DNA of 64,000 bases from Collinsella aerofaciens (GCF_028206995.1 NZ_JAQLFL010000001.1:62001-126000), one strand, 5' to 3'; numbered from the stretch's first letter, positions 18,416 through 26,972 are shown. Notes: a model not told the origin generated them from the sequence alone. Made by a program: numbers and translations.

Positions 18416-19177
18416 ATGAGCGTATTCGAAATTGTGTTTAGTCCGACGGGTGGAACGGAGAAGGTGTCTTGCCTTGTGGCTGGAGCGCTGGACAAGAATA
18501 CTGTTACCGTCGATCTGACCGATAGCGGGTTGGATTTCCACGAGGTCTCGATGACGAAGGACGACGTGGCTGTTATCTCCGTGCCGGCGTATGCCGGTAG
18601 AATCCCGGCTGTGGTGGCTGACCGGTTGGGCATGGTGCGCGGCAACGGGGCTCGGGCTGTTTTGGTTTGTGTATACGGAAACCGCGCGTTTGAGGACACG
18701 CTCGTAGAGCTGGAGGACGTTGCGAAGCATGCGGGATTCCGGGTGATCGCGGCAGTTGCGGCCATTGCAGAACATTCCATTGCGCGACAGTTTGCTGCCG
18801 GTCGTCCGGATGCGCAGGATGCGGCGCAGCTCGCAGAGTTTGCGCAGCAAATTCAGCAAAAGCTGTTGGCTGAGGATGCGTCCGAGCCCTCTATCCCCGG
18901 CAATCGTCCTTATAAACAAGCCGGAGGTCACCGCATGGCACCCGAGGCAACAGGGGATTGTGTCTCCTGCGGTGCATGCGCCGCGGCGTGCCCCGTTTGT
19001 GCTATCGACAAGGGTGACCCCAAACGAGCAGCTGGCGAGGCGTGCATCTCCTGCATGCGCTGCATTGCCGTATGTCCGCGAGGCGCTCGTAAGCTTGATC
19101 CCAACAAGCTATCCGCTGTTTCCCAGATGCTGAGCAAGGTTTGCGTCGTGCGGAAGGAATGCGAGCTCTTTATCTAG
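18416..19177 (+). CDS. EFR1-type flavodoxin-ferredoxin fusion protein
   Basis: 253 aa. An electron carrier combining a flavodoxin-like N-terminal domain (FSPTGGTEKV phosphate loop, then VPAYAGRIPAV and CVYGNRAFEDT) with a C-terminal two-cluster ferredoxin. The cluster motifs are CVSCGACAAACPVCAI (about residue 183) and CISCMRCIAVCP (about 210). Cytosolic. It probably shuttles low-potential electrons; its partner is not evident but the hydrogenase operon follows 340 bp downstream. The ATG at 18416 has GGGGAGG upstream. Element A ends 213 bp before the start. Confidence 0.9.
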   Translation: MSVFEIVFSPTGGTEKVSCLVAGALDKNTVTVDLTDSGLDFHEVSMTKDDVAVISVPAYAGRIPAVVADRLGMVRGNGARAVLVCVYGNRAFEDTLVELEDVAKHAGFRVIAAVAAIAEHSIARQFAAGRPDAQDAAQLAEFAQQIQQKLLAEDASEPSIPGNRPYKQAGGHRMAPEATGDCVSCGACAAACPVCAIDKGDPKRAAGEACISCMRCIAVCPRGARKLDPNKLSAVSQMLSKVCVVRKECELFI

Positions 19178-19190
19178 CGCAAGTGAGATT

Positions 19191-19219
19191 GGTGCAAACA
19201 AACCTGGCCCTTTTGCACC
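19191..19219. repeat. GGTGCAAA hairpin after the EFR1 gene
   Basis: GGTGCAAA and TTTTGCACC pair across a 12-nt loop, 13 bp after the stop codon. It may end the EFR1 transcript, but no T-run follows. The GGTGCAAA arm is shared with the repeat at 8362-8442. Confidence 0.5.
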
Positions 19220-19225
19220 AAAAAC

Positions 19226-19287
19226 GATCCGTTTTCCTCCGTTCCCAAGGGATCATGTGATCCGAAGGGGACGGAGGAAAACGGATC
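19226..19287. repeat. 62-bp palindrome (GATCCGTTTTCCTCCGTTCCC family, copy A)
   Basis: Two 29-bp arms (19226-19254 and 19259-19287) with three mismatches and a 4-nt loop. Related copies: a single arm at 25622-25650 and a spaced pair at 37291-37373. The remainder of the gap up to 19517 has two small hairpins: GACCTAA/TTAGGTC (19433-19454) and GCCCGG/CCGGGC (about 19478-19497), which may form a structured leader of the hydrogenase operon. Confidence 0.85.
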
Positions 19288-19517
19288 AAAAAGGAAAAAT
19301 AGTAAGGCGCTCTTTTTCACATTGAATATTGCAATTTGGTAACGCGTTTTATCAAATATGGCATTTATCTGCGGTAATGTTCTATTTCACCGCTGAGGGT
19401 GACATTTCATGCCGCCTGCCGAACTGCGTGGAGACCTAACAACTTTTTAGGTCAGTGTTGTGCGTGTAGCAACTTCGCCCGGCCTCGCCTCCGGGCTGCC
19501 ATGTGAGAGGGGATCTT

Positions 19518-21350
19518 ATGGCTCGACTGCATGTAATGGAACGCAGCCACGCTCAGGCCGTCATGGACGACCTGCACGATGCGCTCGGACGTCGTCTGGC
19601 GGTGAGCTCGCTCGCCCCGTGTCCCGTGGAGTTTACGGCAGCGCTCGTCAACCTGTGCTCCACCCAGAGCTGCGGCAAGTGCACGCCCTGCCGCGTGGGC
19701 CTAAGCGCGCTGAGCGACCTGCTCGCCGATGTGCTCGAAGGGCGCGCCGATGAGTCCACACTCAACCTGATTGAGCGCACGGCCCGCACCATCTACCTTT
19801 CGAGCGATTGCGCCATCGGCTACGAGGCCGGCGCCATGGCGCTCACGGCCATTCGCGGCTTCCGCGACGATTTTGAGCATCACATTCGCGAGCACTCCTG
19901 CGGCTTTGACCGCGAGGCCCGCGTCCCGTGTGTCTCGGGCTGTCCGGCGCACGTCGACATTCCCGGGTACATTTCGCTCGTCGAGGCCGGCCGCTATGCC
20001 GATGCCGTCAAGGTCATCCGCAAGAATAACCCGCTGCCGCTCGTCTGCGGCCTGGTGTGCGAGCATCCCTGCGAGATGCATTGCCGCCGTGGCATGGTCG
20101 ACGACCCCATGAACATCCTCGCCCTCAAGCGCTTTGCCGTTGAGCACAGTGACCTCAACGATTACAAGCCCAGCGTGGCCGACAATACCGGCAAGCGCAT
20201 CGCCGTGATCGGCGGCGGCCCGGCCGGCCTTTCCTGCGCCTACTACCTGGCCGTGATGGGCCATAAGGTGACCATCTATGAGCAGCGCCACCACCTGGGC
20301 GGCATGCTGCGCTATGGCATTCCGAGCTACCGTCTGCCGCGCGAGCGCCTGCAGGCCGAGATCGACTGGATCTTGAGCGCCGGCATCGACGTGGAACTCG
20401 ACCACTCCGTCAACGGCGAGGAGCTTGCCCGCCTGCGCGACGAGTTCGATGCCGTTTACCTGGCCATTGGCGCCCACAACGATAAGAAGCTCGGCCTTCC
20501 GGGCGAAGAGGCGCTCGGTGTGGAGTCGGCCGTCAAGATGCTGCGTGCCATTGGAGACGACGAGCTGCCCGACCTGAGCGGCCAGCGCGTGTGCGTCATC
20601 GGCGGCGGCAACGTGGCCATGGACGTGGCTCGCTCTGCCGTGCGCTGCGGTGCCGAAAAGGTGAGCATCGTCTACCGCCGTCGAATCTGCGACATGACGG
20701 CCCAGGATGCCGAGATTGCCGGCGCCCAGGCCGAGGGCTGCGAGGTTCTGGAGCTCACCGCCCCGCTCGCTATCGAGACGGGCGAGGAAGGTCGCGTGAG
20801 TGGCCTGCGCGTGCAGCCGCAGATTATCGGTGAGCCCCGTCGTGGGCGTCCGGCCCCGCGTGCCGCCGCCACGCCCGAGCGCGTCATTCCCTGCGAGCGC
20901 GTGTTCGTGGCCATTGGCCAGGACATCGATTCCAAGCCGTTTGAGGACATGGGCATCGCCTGCAAGTGGGGCTGCGTGGTCACCGATTCGGACGGCGCCG
21001 TGCCTAACTTCGATGGCCTCTTTAGCGGCGGCGACTGCCAGACCGGCCCCGCCACCGTCATCCGGGCCATCAACGCCGGCCGCGTGGCTTCGGCAAATAT
21101 CGACCGCTACCTGGGCTTCGACCACAAGATCAAGCTCGACGTTGAGCTGCCGACCGTGCAGTTTAAGGGCAAGCACGAGTGCGGCCGCTGCGAGCTGAGC
21201 GAGCGCGAGGCCGGCGAGCGCATTCACGATTGGAATCTGGTCGAGCAGGGTCTCACCGAGCAGGAGGCGCGCCAGGAGGCGAGCCGCTGCCTGCGCTGCG
21301 ACCACTTTGGCTTTGGCGCGTTCCGCGGAGGGAGGAACCTGGAATGGTAG
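19518..21350 (+). CDS. Fusion of a NuoF-like Fe-S domain and a GltD-like FAD oxidoreductase (hydrogenase partner)
   Basis: 610 aa from ATG 19518 (AGGGG upstream; a GTG five codons earlier is less likely). The N-terminal 110 residues match the C-terminal Fe-S domain of NuoF/HydB (CSTQSCGKCTPCRVGL, about 47-62) but lack the FMN/NADH Rossmann part. Then comes a GltD-type module: CVSGCPAHVDIPGY, CEHPCEMHCRRG, FAD fold VIGGGPAGLSCAYYLA (about 230) and NAD(P) fold VIGGGNVAMDVARSA (about 358). A last pair of cysteines (CLRCDHFG) closes the protein. Its last 7 bp overlap hydA, so it is most likely the pyridine-nucleotide module that feeds or drains the hydrogenase. NADH versus NADPH preference cannot be read here. 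Confidence 0.85.
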   Translation: MARLHVMERSHAQAVMDDLHDALGRRLAVSSLAPCPVEFTAALVNLCSTQSCGKCTPCRVGLSALSDLLADVLEGRADESTLNLIERTARTIYLSSDCAIGYEAGAMALTAIRGFRDDFEHHIREHSCGFDREARVPCVSGCPAHVDIPGYISLVEAGRYADAVKVIRKNNPLPLVCGLVCEHPCEMHCRRGMVDDPMNILALKRFAVEHSDLNDYKPSVADNTGKRIAVIGGGPAGLSCAYYLAVMGHKVTIYEQRHHLGGMLRYGIPSYRLPRERLQAEIDWILSAGIDVELDHSVNGEELARLRDEFDAVYLAIGAHNDKKLGLPGEEALGVESAVKMLRAIGDDELPDLSGQRVCVIGGGNVAMDVARSAVRCGAEKVSIVYRRRICDMTAQDAEIAGAQAEGCEVLELTAPLAIETGEEGRVSGLRVQPQIIGEPRRGRPAPRAAATPERVIPCERVFVAIGQDIDSKPFEDMGIACKWGCVVTDSDGAVPNFDGLFSGGDCQTGPATVIRAINAGRVASANIDRYLGFDHKIKLDVELPTVQFKGKHECGRCELSEREAGERIHDWNLVEQGLTEQEARQEASRCLRCDHFGFGAFRGGRNLEW

Positions 21351-23155
21351 AGCTCAACAAAACCACCGTCGGCGACAACAGCGAAAACGGAGCGCACAAC
21401 ATGGTCAAGCTCACTATCGATAATTGCGAGGTCGTGGTTCCCGAGCATACCACGATCCTGGATGCGGCCAAGTCCGTCGGCATCCAGATTCCCACCCTGT
21501 GCTATCTGCGCGATCTGAACGAGATCGGTGGCTGCCGCGTGTGCGTGGTCGAGGTTGAGGGCTGCGACCAGCTGGTTGCCGCCTGCAACAACTACGTGCT
21601 CGACGGCATGGTGGTCCACACCAACAGCCCCAAGGCCCGCGAGGCCCGTCGCACCAACGTGCAGCTGCTGCTGTCCCAGCACGATTCGCAGTGCACGAGC
21701 TGCGTGCGCAGCGGCAACTGCAACCTGCAGACCATCGCCAACGACCTGGGCATTTTCTATCTGCCGTATCAAAGGCATTTGGCGGGCGAGGGCTGGGATT
21801 TCGATTTCCCCATCATCCGCGAAAACGACAAGTGCATTAAATGCATGCGCTGCATCAAGGTGTGCGAGAGCGTGCAGGGCCTAGGGATTTGGGACCTGAC
21901 CAACCGCGCCACACATACCGCCGTGGGTACCCGCGGGCGCGCACCGATCGGCAAGACCGATTGCGTCGCGTGCGGCCAGTGCATTACGCATTGTCCGACG
22001 GGCGCACTGCGCGAGCGCGACGATACCGAGACCGTGTTTGACGCGCTCGCTAATCCCGACAAGATCGTGCTGGTGCAGATCGCGCCTGCCGTGCGCAGCG
22101 CCTGGGGCGAGGAACTCGGCATTCCGCGCGAGGAGGCCACCGTTGAGCGCCTGGCTTGCGCGCTGCGCCGCGTTGGCTTTGAGTACGTGTTCGACACCGA
22201 TTTCTCGGCCGACCTCACCATTATGGAGGAGGGCTCCGAGCTGCTCGAGCGCCTGGGCGCCGTCGCCAAGGGCGAGGGTGACAGTCGCGGCTGGCCCATG
22301 TTTACGAGCTGCTGCCCGGGCTGGGTGCGCTTTGTGAAGGCGCGCTATCCGGAGTTTGTCGACAGCCTTTCCACGTCAAAGTCGCCGCAGCAGATGTTCG
22401 ACGCCATCGCCAAGACCTACTACGCCAAGGTGCTGGGCGTGGAGCCCGAGCGCTTGTTCGTGGTGTCCGTTATGCCGTGCACGGCCAAGAAGGCCGAGTG
22501 TGCGCTGCCGAGCATGGTGGGCGAGGACGGCACGCCCGACGTGGACGTTGCGCTGACGGTGCGCGAGATGGTGCGCATGATCCGCGCGAGCCACGTGAGC
22601 GTGGACACGCTGGTCGAGGAGCCGCTCGACACGCCGCTGGGCTTTGGCACGGGCGCAGGCGTGATCTTTGGCGCCACGGGCGGTGTGATGGAAGCCGCTG
22701 TGCGCTCGGCCTATTACCTGGTGACGGGCAAGAACCCGGATGCCGATTTCTTTACCGACGTGCGCGGACTCGACGGCTGGAAGGAAGCCGTCGCCGATAT
22801 CGATGGCACTAAGGTGCGCGTCGCCGTGGCACACGGGCTGGGCAACGCCGCCCGCCTGCTCGACGCGATTCGCGACGGCCGTGTGAGCTATGACTTCGTT
22901 GAGGTTATGGCGTGCCCGGGCGGCTGCGTCGGTGGCGGCGGTCAGCCCATTCACGACGGCTGCGAGCTGGCAGCCGAGCGCGGTCAGGTGCTGTGGGGCC
23001 TGGACGCCGCTGCGGACATTCGCTTCTCGCACGAGAACCCCGATGTTCAGGCATGCTATCGCGAGTTCTTGGGTGCGCCGCTCTCGCCGCTGGCCGAGGA
23101 GTTGCTGCATACCGACCATCATGCGTGGACGATGCCCAACGAGGGGGCGTGCTAG
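21344..23155 (+). CDS. [FeFe] hydrogenase, group A
   Basis: 603 aa from ATG 21344 (GGAGG upstream); a second ATG at 21401 is possible. Interconverts H2 with protons and electrons. Modules in order: 2Fe-2S ferredoxin domain (CYLRDLNEIGGCRVCVVEV), His/Cys cluster region (HDSQCTSCVRSGNC), two 4Fe-4S clusters (CIKCMRCIKVCE and CVACGQCITHCP), then the H-cluster domain with TSCCPGW (about 321), MPCTAKKAE (about 376) and ACPGGCVGGGGQP (about 523). All ligands are intact. The maturation genes hydEFG are not in the window. It sits between the GltD-like fusion and an ABC transporter in one tight cluster. Confidence 0.95.
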   Translation: MVELNKTTVGDNSENGAHNMVKLTIDNCEVVVPEHTTILDAAKSVGIQIPTLCYLRDLNEIGGCRVCVVEVEGCDQLVAACNNYVLDGMVVHTNSPKAREARRTNVQLLLSQHDSQCTSCVRSGNCNLQTIANDLGIFYLPYQRHLAGEGWDFDFPIIRENDKCIKCMRCIKVCESVQGLGIWDLTNRATHTAVGTRGRAPIGKTDCVACGQCITHCPTGALRERDDTETVFDALANPDKIVLVQIAPAVRSAWGEELGIPREEATVERLACALRRVGFEYVFDTDFSADLTIMEEGSELLERLGAVAKGEGDSRGWPMFTSCCPGWVRFVKARYPEFVDSLSTSKSPQQMFDAIAKTYYAKVLGVEPERLFVVSVMPCTAKKAECALPSMVGEDGTPDVDVALTVREMVRMIRASHVSVDTLVEEPLDTPLGFGTGAGVIFGATGGVMEAAVRSAYYLVTGKNPDADFFTDVRGLDGWKEAVADIDGTKVRVAVAHGLGNAARLLDAIRDGRVSYDFVEVMACPGGCVGGGGQPIHDGCELAAERGQVLWGLDAAADIRFSHENPDVQACYREFLGAPLSPLAEELLHTDHHAWTMPNEGAC

Positions 23156-23157
23156 CG

Positions 23158-24216
23158 ATGCGTGCGTTTGATGCTGAGATGACGCGCCGAGGATTTGCCT
23201 CGGCGCTCGCCGCGGGCGCCCTGTCGCTTGCGCTCGCGGGCTGTGGCGGCGGGGCTGCCGGTGCCGGGTCTGCCGCGGGCTCGGCTGCCGGGTCTGCCGC
23301 TGACGGTGCCGCTGCCGAGCCGGTTGAGGTGCACGTCGCCTCGCTCAAGGGTCCGACGTCGATTGGGCTGGTGCAGTTTATGGACCAGGCGGCCGACGGT
23401 GCCACGGACAATGAGTTCGACTTTGCGATCAACACTGCCGCCGACGAGATTGTGCCCAAGGTCATTCAGGGCGATATCGATATCGCCCTGGTGCCCGCCA
23501 ACGTGGCGAGCGTACTCTACAACAAGACCGAGGGTGCGGTGCAGGTCATCGATATCAACACGCTGGGCGTGCTGAACGTGGTGACGGGTAACGCGGACGT
23601 TACTTCGTTTGGCGATCTGGCGGGCCATACCGTCTACATGACGGGCAAGGGCACCACGCCGGAGTACGTCATGAACTACCTGTTGGAGCGCGCGGGCCTG
23701 ACCGGCCAGGTGGCGCTTGAGTTTAAGAGCGAGCCCACCGAGGTGCTGTCGGCCCTGCTTGCCGATCCGTCTGCCGTGGGCGTGCTGCCCGAGCCGTTCA
23801 AGACCGCTGCCATCGCAAAGAGCGAAGGCAAGTTGTCGGCTCCGGTAAGCCTGACCGATGTGTGGGATGAGCTGGCGGGTGACACGGGCTCGCGCCTGCT
23901 GACGGGCGTGACCGTGGTGCGCCGTGCCTTTGCCGAGGAGCATCCCGAGGCCGTGGCGGAATTCCTGAGCTGCCATGCTGCGAGCGTTGAGGCCGTGAAC
24001 GCGGCGCCGGCGGACTGGGCTCAGGCCGTGGTCGATGCGGATATCGTGGATAACGCCGCGATTGCCGAAAAGGCGATTCCCGGGTGCATGCTCGTGTGCC
24101 AGACGGGGAGGGATATGAAGGCGGCGCTCGGTGGGTACCTGCAGGTGCTGGCCGATGCGGACGCGAGCGCCGTGGGCGGCAAGCTCCCGGCTGACGATTT
24201 CTACTACATGGAGTAG
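23158..24216 (+). CDS. ABC transporter substrate-binding lipoprotein (NitT/TauT/NMT1-like)
   Basis: 352 aa. N-terminal signal with a twin arginine (MTRRGFASALAAGALSLAL) and lipobox LAGC, so it is exported, possibly by Tat, and lipid-anchored. The mature part (EVHVASLKGPTSIGLVQFM, GDIDIALVPANVASVLYN) has the fold of periplasmic-binding proteins for sulfonates, nitrate or thiamine-precursor-like ligands. It starts 2 bp after hydA and ends 3 bp before the permease. The ligand is unknown. Linkage to a hydrogenase suggests, but does not prove, a redox-related role. Confidence 0.88.
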   Translation: MRAFDAEMTRRGFASALAAGALSLALAGCGGGAAGAGSAAGSAAGSAADGAAAEPVEVHVASLKGPTSIGLVQFMDQAADGATDNEFDFAINTAADEIVPKVIQGDIDIALVPANVASVLYNKTEGAVQVIDINTLGVLNVVTGNADVTSFGDLAGHTVYMTGKGTTPEYVMNYLLERAGLTGQVALEFKSEPTEVLSALLADPSAVGVLPEPFKTAAIAKSEGKLSAPVSLTDVWDELAGDTGSRLLTGVTVVRRAFAEEHPEAVAEFLSCHAASVEAVNAAPADWAQAVVDADIVDNAAIAEKAIPGCMLVCQTGRDMKAALGGYLQVLADADASAVGGKLPADDFYYME

Positions 24217-24219
24217 CCC

Positions 24220-24858
24220 GTGCGTGCGTTTGCTCGACAAATGACAGAGCGTATGAAGGCGGTGGCGGCAGCAGGTGCCGTTGCCGCCTTTTGGCTTGCC
24301 GTGTGGGTGCTGATGGCGGGTTTCGTGGCGCAGCCGTTGATTTTGCCGGGGCCGGGCGCTGTCGTGGTGGCGTTGCTGCGACTGGTATGCGATGCCGGCA
24401 CATGGGCGATTCTGGCAGGCTCGGGTGCGCGAATCTTGGGCGGGCTGGCGCTTGCCGCGGTGTGCGGCGGCGTACTGGCGGGAGTCTCGGTGCGATCGCT
24501 GACGTTTGCCCGCTTGGTGGCGCCGGCGCTTTCGTTTGTTAAGGCGACACCGGTTGCCTGCGTGGTGGTCCTGCTGCTCATTTGGTTGGGGTCGGCGCGC
24601 GTGAGCATTGCGGCGGTCTTTTTGATGGCACTTCCGGGCGTGTATTTTTCGCTGGTCGAGGGCTTGGCGCAAGCGGATAAGCCGCTGGAGCAGATGTTTC
24701 GTCTGCATGGCGTGCGGGGTTGGCGTCTGTTTTGCGCCCACACCTGGCGCGAGGTCCTGCCGTTTGTGCTTTCGTGTTCCCGCGCCGTGATTGGCATGAG
24801 CTGGAAGGCCGGCGTGGCGGCGGAGCTGATCGGCATGGCGGTGGGGCACCGTGGGTGA
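24220..24858 (+). CDS. ABC transporter permease, apparently cut by a frameshift
   Basis: 212 aa in the first frame, ending GMAVGHRG-stop. The GTG start has GGAG 6 bp upstream. Several membrane segments and the EAA-type loop (LEQMFRLHGVRGWRLF, AGVAAELIGMAVG) identify an inner-membrane permease of the NitT/TauT type. The normal C-terminal helix is missing in this frame but is present in the next one: the ABC gene begins GERIYQAKLLIETADLLAWT, which reads as the continuation of the permease. Dropping one G from the GGGG run at 24843-24846 would join the two. It may be an assembly error, a true mutation or programmed slippage. Confidence 0.8.
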   Translation: MRAFARQMTERMKAVAAAGAVAAFWLAVWVLMAGFVAQPLILPGPGAVVVALLRLVCDAGTWAILAGSGARILGGLALAAVCGGVLAGVSVRSLTFARLVAPALSFVKATPVACVVVLLLIWLGSARVSIAAVFLMALPGVYFSLVEGLAQADKPLEQMFRLHGVRGWRLFCAHTWREVLPFVLSCSRAVIGMSWKAGVAAELIGMAVGHRG

Positions 24859-25600
24859 GCGCATCTATCAGGCAAAGCTGCTCATCGAGACGGCGGACCT
24901 GCTGGCGTGGACCGTGTTGGTCGTTGCTGCCTCGTGGGCGTGCGAGCGCGTGCTGGTGTGGTTGCTGCGAGCTTCGGGGCCCGCGGCGTGGCGTGCTGCC
25001 GTGTGGGCACATGGGCGTGGTACTCGCGGGCATTCGGGCGACTCTGCTGGCGCAGGCGCTGCGGCGGAGCTTGCGCTTGCCGTGGGCGATCGTGCGCCCT
25101 GGGCGGCGGCGCTCGACGGTCTGGCGCTTCGTGTGCCCGCCGGTGGACGTACCTGCGTGATGGGCGCCTCGGGTGTGGGCAAGTCGACGTTGCTTGCGCT
25201 GGCGGCGGGGGAGTGCGCGCCGTGCTCGATGGTGTTTCAGGATGTACGCCTGGTCGAGGACGCTTCTGCCTTGGATAACGTACTGGCGTGTGCCGACGCG
25301 CACGTGGACGCCTCGAGTGCCGCAGCCCTGTTGCACCTGCTGGTACCGGGGATCGATGTACATGCTCGTGTGGCCGAGCTCTCGGGCGGGCAGCGCCGTC
25401 GCGTCGAGATTGCCCGAGCCCTGCTGTGCCCGGGCGGCGCCGTTATTCTGGACGAGCCCTTTACCGGTCTAGATACCGCCGCACGCGACGCATGCGCCGA
25501 GGTCGTGCTCGACCTGCTCGACGGCCGCATGCTCCTGCTCGCCACGCACGATGTCGCCGACGCTCAGGCCCTCGATATCTCGGACATCATCACGCTCTAA
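24851..25600 (+). CDS. ABC transporter ATP-binding protein fused to the displaced permease C-terminus
   Basis: 249 aa as an open frame. The first 45 residues (GERIYQAKLLIETADLLAWT and a hydrophobic helix) look like the end of the permease rather than of an ATPase. The ATPase proper starts nearer residue 75 and has Walker A (GASGVGKSTLL), a short Q-loop region (CSMVFQD), signature LSGGQRRRVEIARALL, Walker B AVILDEPFTGLD and the His switch LLATHDVAD. It is compact. Its true start is unclear because of the frame problem upstream; an ATG at 25013 in another frame is not convincing. It energises uptake of the ligand of the lipoprotein at 23158. Confidence 0.82.
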   Translation: MGERIYQAKLLIETADLLAWTVLVVAASWACERVLVWLLRASGPAAWRAAVWAHGRGTRGHSGDSAGAGAAAELALAVGDRAPWAAALDGLALRVPAGGRTCVMGASGVGKSTLLALAAGECAPCSMVFQDVRLVEDASALDNVLACADAHVDASSAAALLHLLVPGIDVHARVAELSGGQRRRVEIARALLCPGGAVILDEPFTGLDTAARDACAEVVLDLLDGRMLLLATHDVADAQALDISDIITL

Positions 25601-25621
25601 ATACTAACTCAGCTACAAAAT

Positions 25622-25650
25622 GATTCGTTTTCCTCCGTTCCCATGGGGTC
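25622..25650. repeat. Solo 29-bp arm of the GATCCGTTTTCCTCCGTTCCC family (copy B)
   Basis: GATTCGTTTTCCTCCGTTCC... without its partner arm, 21 bp after the ABC operon. Confidence 0.7.
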
Positions 25651-25657
25651 GGGTGTG

Positions 25658-25695
25658 GTATTCTATCTGCGGGGTAATATTTAGGAATACCAAGT
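25658..25695. repeat. TGGTATTC...GAATACCA inverted repeat
   Basis: Perfect 8-bp arms around a 20-bp centre that contains TAATATTTAG; a third partial TAATACCAA follows. It lies upstream of the RelB-like gene and could be an operator. Confidence 0.5.
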
Positions 25696-25723
25696 AATAC
25701 CAACGCCGCAGAAACAAACTCCG

Positions 25724-25780
25724 GATGCGGGCCAATCGGGTTGCCTTCACAGCCCGTCGCCCAGCCGCGTGGCCCGCATC
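25724..25780 (+). promoter_or_regulatory. Structured leader in front of the RelB-like gene
   Basis: GATGCGGGCCA (25724-25734) pairs exactly with TGGCCCGCATC (25770-25780), and inside it CGGGTTG/CAGCCCG forms a second stem. The whole is about 35 bp before the start codon and would be transcribed as a firm double hairpin. Confidence 0.6.
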
Positions 25781-25815
25781 TATCCGCACTACCGTCGTTT
25801 CAAAAAGGAAGCGCC

Positions 25816-26037
25816 ATGGCAGAACACATGACCCCCGTAGTCGCGAAGGTCTTGCCCGAGGAGAAGGCAGCCTTCGCGGCGGCAACTCAGCTCGTGGGCA
25901 CCACGCCGTCCAACGCCATCCGCATGTTTATCGCCGCGTTCAATCGCTGCGGCACCTTTCCGTTTGACATCTCGCCCAACGGGGCCTTTGGCAAAGAGTG
26001 TCCTCAACAGCTAGTCGTTGAAGAACGTCCCCAATGA
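25816..26037 (+). CDS. RelB/DinJ-family antitoxin-like protein, without adjacent toxin
   Basis: 73 aa from ATG 25816 (AAAAAGGAAG upstream). The ribbon-helix-helix core reads VAKVLPEEKAAFAAATQLVG then TTPSNAIRMFIAAFNRCGTFPFDI, the typical RelB/DinJ pattern. Such proteins bind DNA as dimers and usually neutralise a RelE/YafQ toxin encoded just downstream. Here the next gene is a CPBP protease, so the antitoxin is an orphan or has lost its partner. The tail EECPQQ-type region after the core is short and not recognised. Confidence 0.8.
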   Translation: MAEHMTPVVAKVLPEEKAAFAAATQLVGTTPSNAIRMFIAAFNRCGTFPFDISPNGAFGKECPQQLVVEERPQ

Positions 26038-26060
26038 CTAGTCGTCGGGAGGAGGTCGGC

Positions 26061-26972
26061 ATGCTCAATGCGATGATTTGGGCGCTTGCCTGTTTTGGCG
26101 TCGTCGCTGCCGATATTGCCCTGAGCGTGGTTTTGTTTTCCGCTCTGGGCGTCGCGTCAGTGTTCATGGGTTTTTCGATCGATGACCTCGGCATTCAATT
26201 GCTTCAGGCTGCCGCGCAGATGGCGTCGTTTTTGATGGCGCTGCTGTGGTGGCGTTATCTGTGGCCGCGTTCGTTTATGGCACGCCGGCAAAGCGAGCAC
26301 CCGCTCGGCGGGGGAGCGCGTGGGGCGTGGAAACGCATCGCCTGCGTTATCGTGATTGGCCTTGCCCTGCAGGTGGTCGTTGGTTACGTGACCGACGCCG
26401 CGCTGTCGCTGTTGCCCGAGGCCGCGGCCGACTACAGCGAGCTTGTCGAGGAAACAGGCATGGGCGACACCAGCTATCTCGCCGTCCTGACTACGGTGCT
26501 CGGCGCCCCATTTTGTGAAGAGCTGCTGGTGCGCGGCATTATTTTTGAGTTTTCGCTCCGAGCGTTTAATCCGCAGTGCCGCCCACTTTGGAAGCGCCGG
26601 CGTCGTGCGAGCGCGCAAGGCGGCGCCATGGTGCCCTGGGCGGCCCCAAGCACGTGGGGTATCGCCGCGGCGATTGTGCTGCAGGCGGCCATCTTTGGCT
26701 TTATGCATATGAACTGGGTGCAGGGCTGCTACGCCGGCGCCGCCGGCCTCATCTTTGGTTGGGTGCTCGTGACGACCGGAAAGCTCCGCTACACGATCCT
26801 GCTGCACTTTGCCTTTAATGCCGGGTCGTATCTCATGACGTTGCTCTGGTTTGTGAACACGCCGCTCGATGTGGCAATTACGGTCGCTATCGCCGGCGTC
26901 ATCCTCGTTGAGGCGATGCGCTCGCTGCGCCACGCGTGTGGGATGGACGCAGCGAGCGCACCGCTTCCCTAG
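26061..26972 (+). CDS. CPBP (CAAX-like) intramembrane metalloprotease
   Basis: 303 aa from ATG 26061, placed by the GGAGGAGGT box at 26048-26056; an ATG nine codons earlier overlaps the antitoxin stop. Polytopic, about eight membrane segments. The active-site motifs are EELLVRGIIFE, HMNWVQG and HFAFNAG, as in Abi/CPBP proteases. Possible tasks include peptide maturation or bacteriocin immunity. Its last 4 bp overlap the end of the convergent ygiQ gene. Confidence 0.88.
   Translation: MLNAMIWALACFGVVAADIALSVVLFSALGVASVFMGFSIDDLGIQLLQAAAQMASFLMALLWWRYLWPRSFMARRQSEHPLGGGARGAWKRIACVIVIGLALQVVVGYVTDAALSLLPEAAADYSELVEETGMGDTSYLAVLTTVLGAPFCEELLVRGIIFEFSLRAFNPQCRPLWKRRRRASAQGGAMVPWAAPSTWGIAAAIVLQAAIFGFMHMNWVQGCYAGAAGLIFGWVLVTTGKLRYTILLHFAFNAGSYLMTLLWFVNTPLDVAITVAIAGVILVEAMRSLRHACGMDAASAPLP

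Noticed and set aside
21179-21343. 5' extension of the hydrogenase frame
   Set aside because: This part overlaps the end of the upstream oxidoreductase in another frame; the ATG at 21344 has the ribosome binding site and the ferredoxin domain starts after it.
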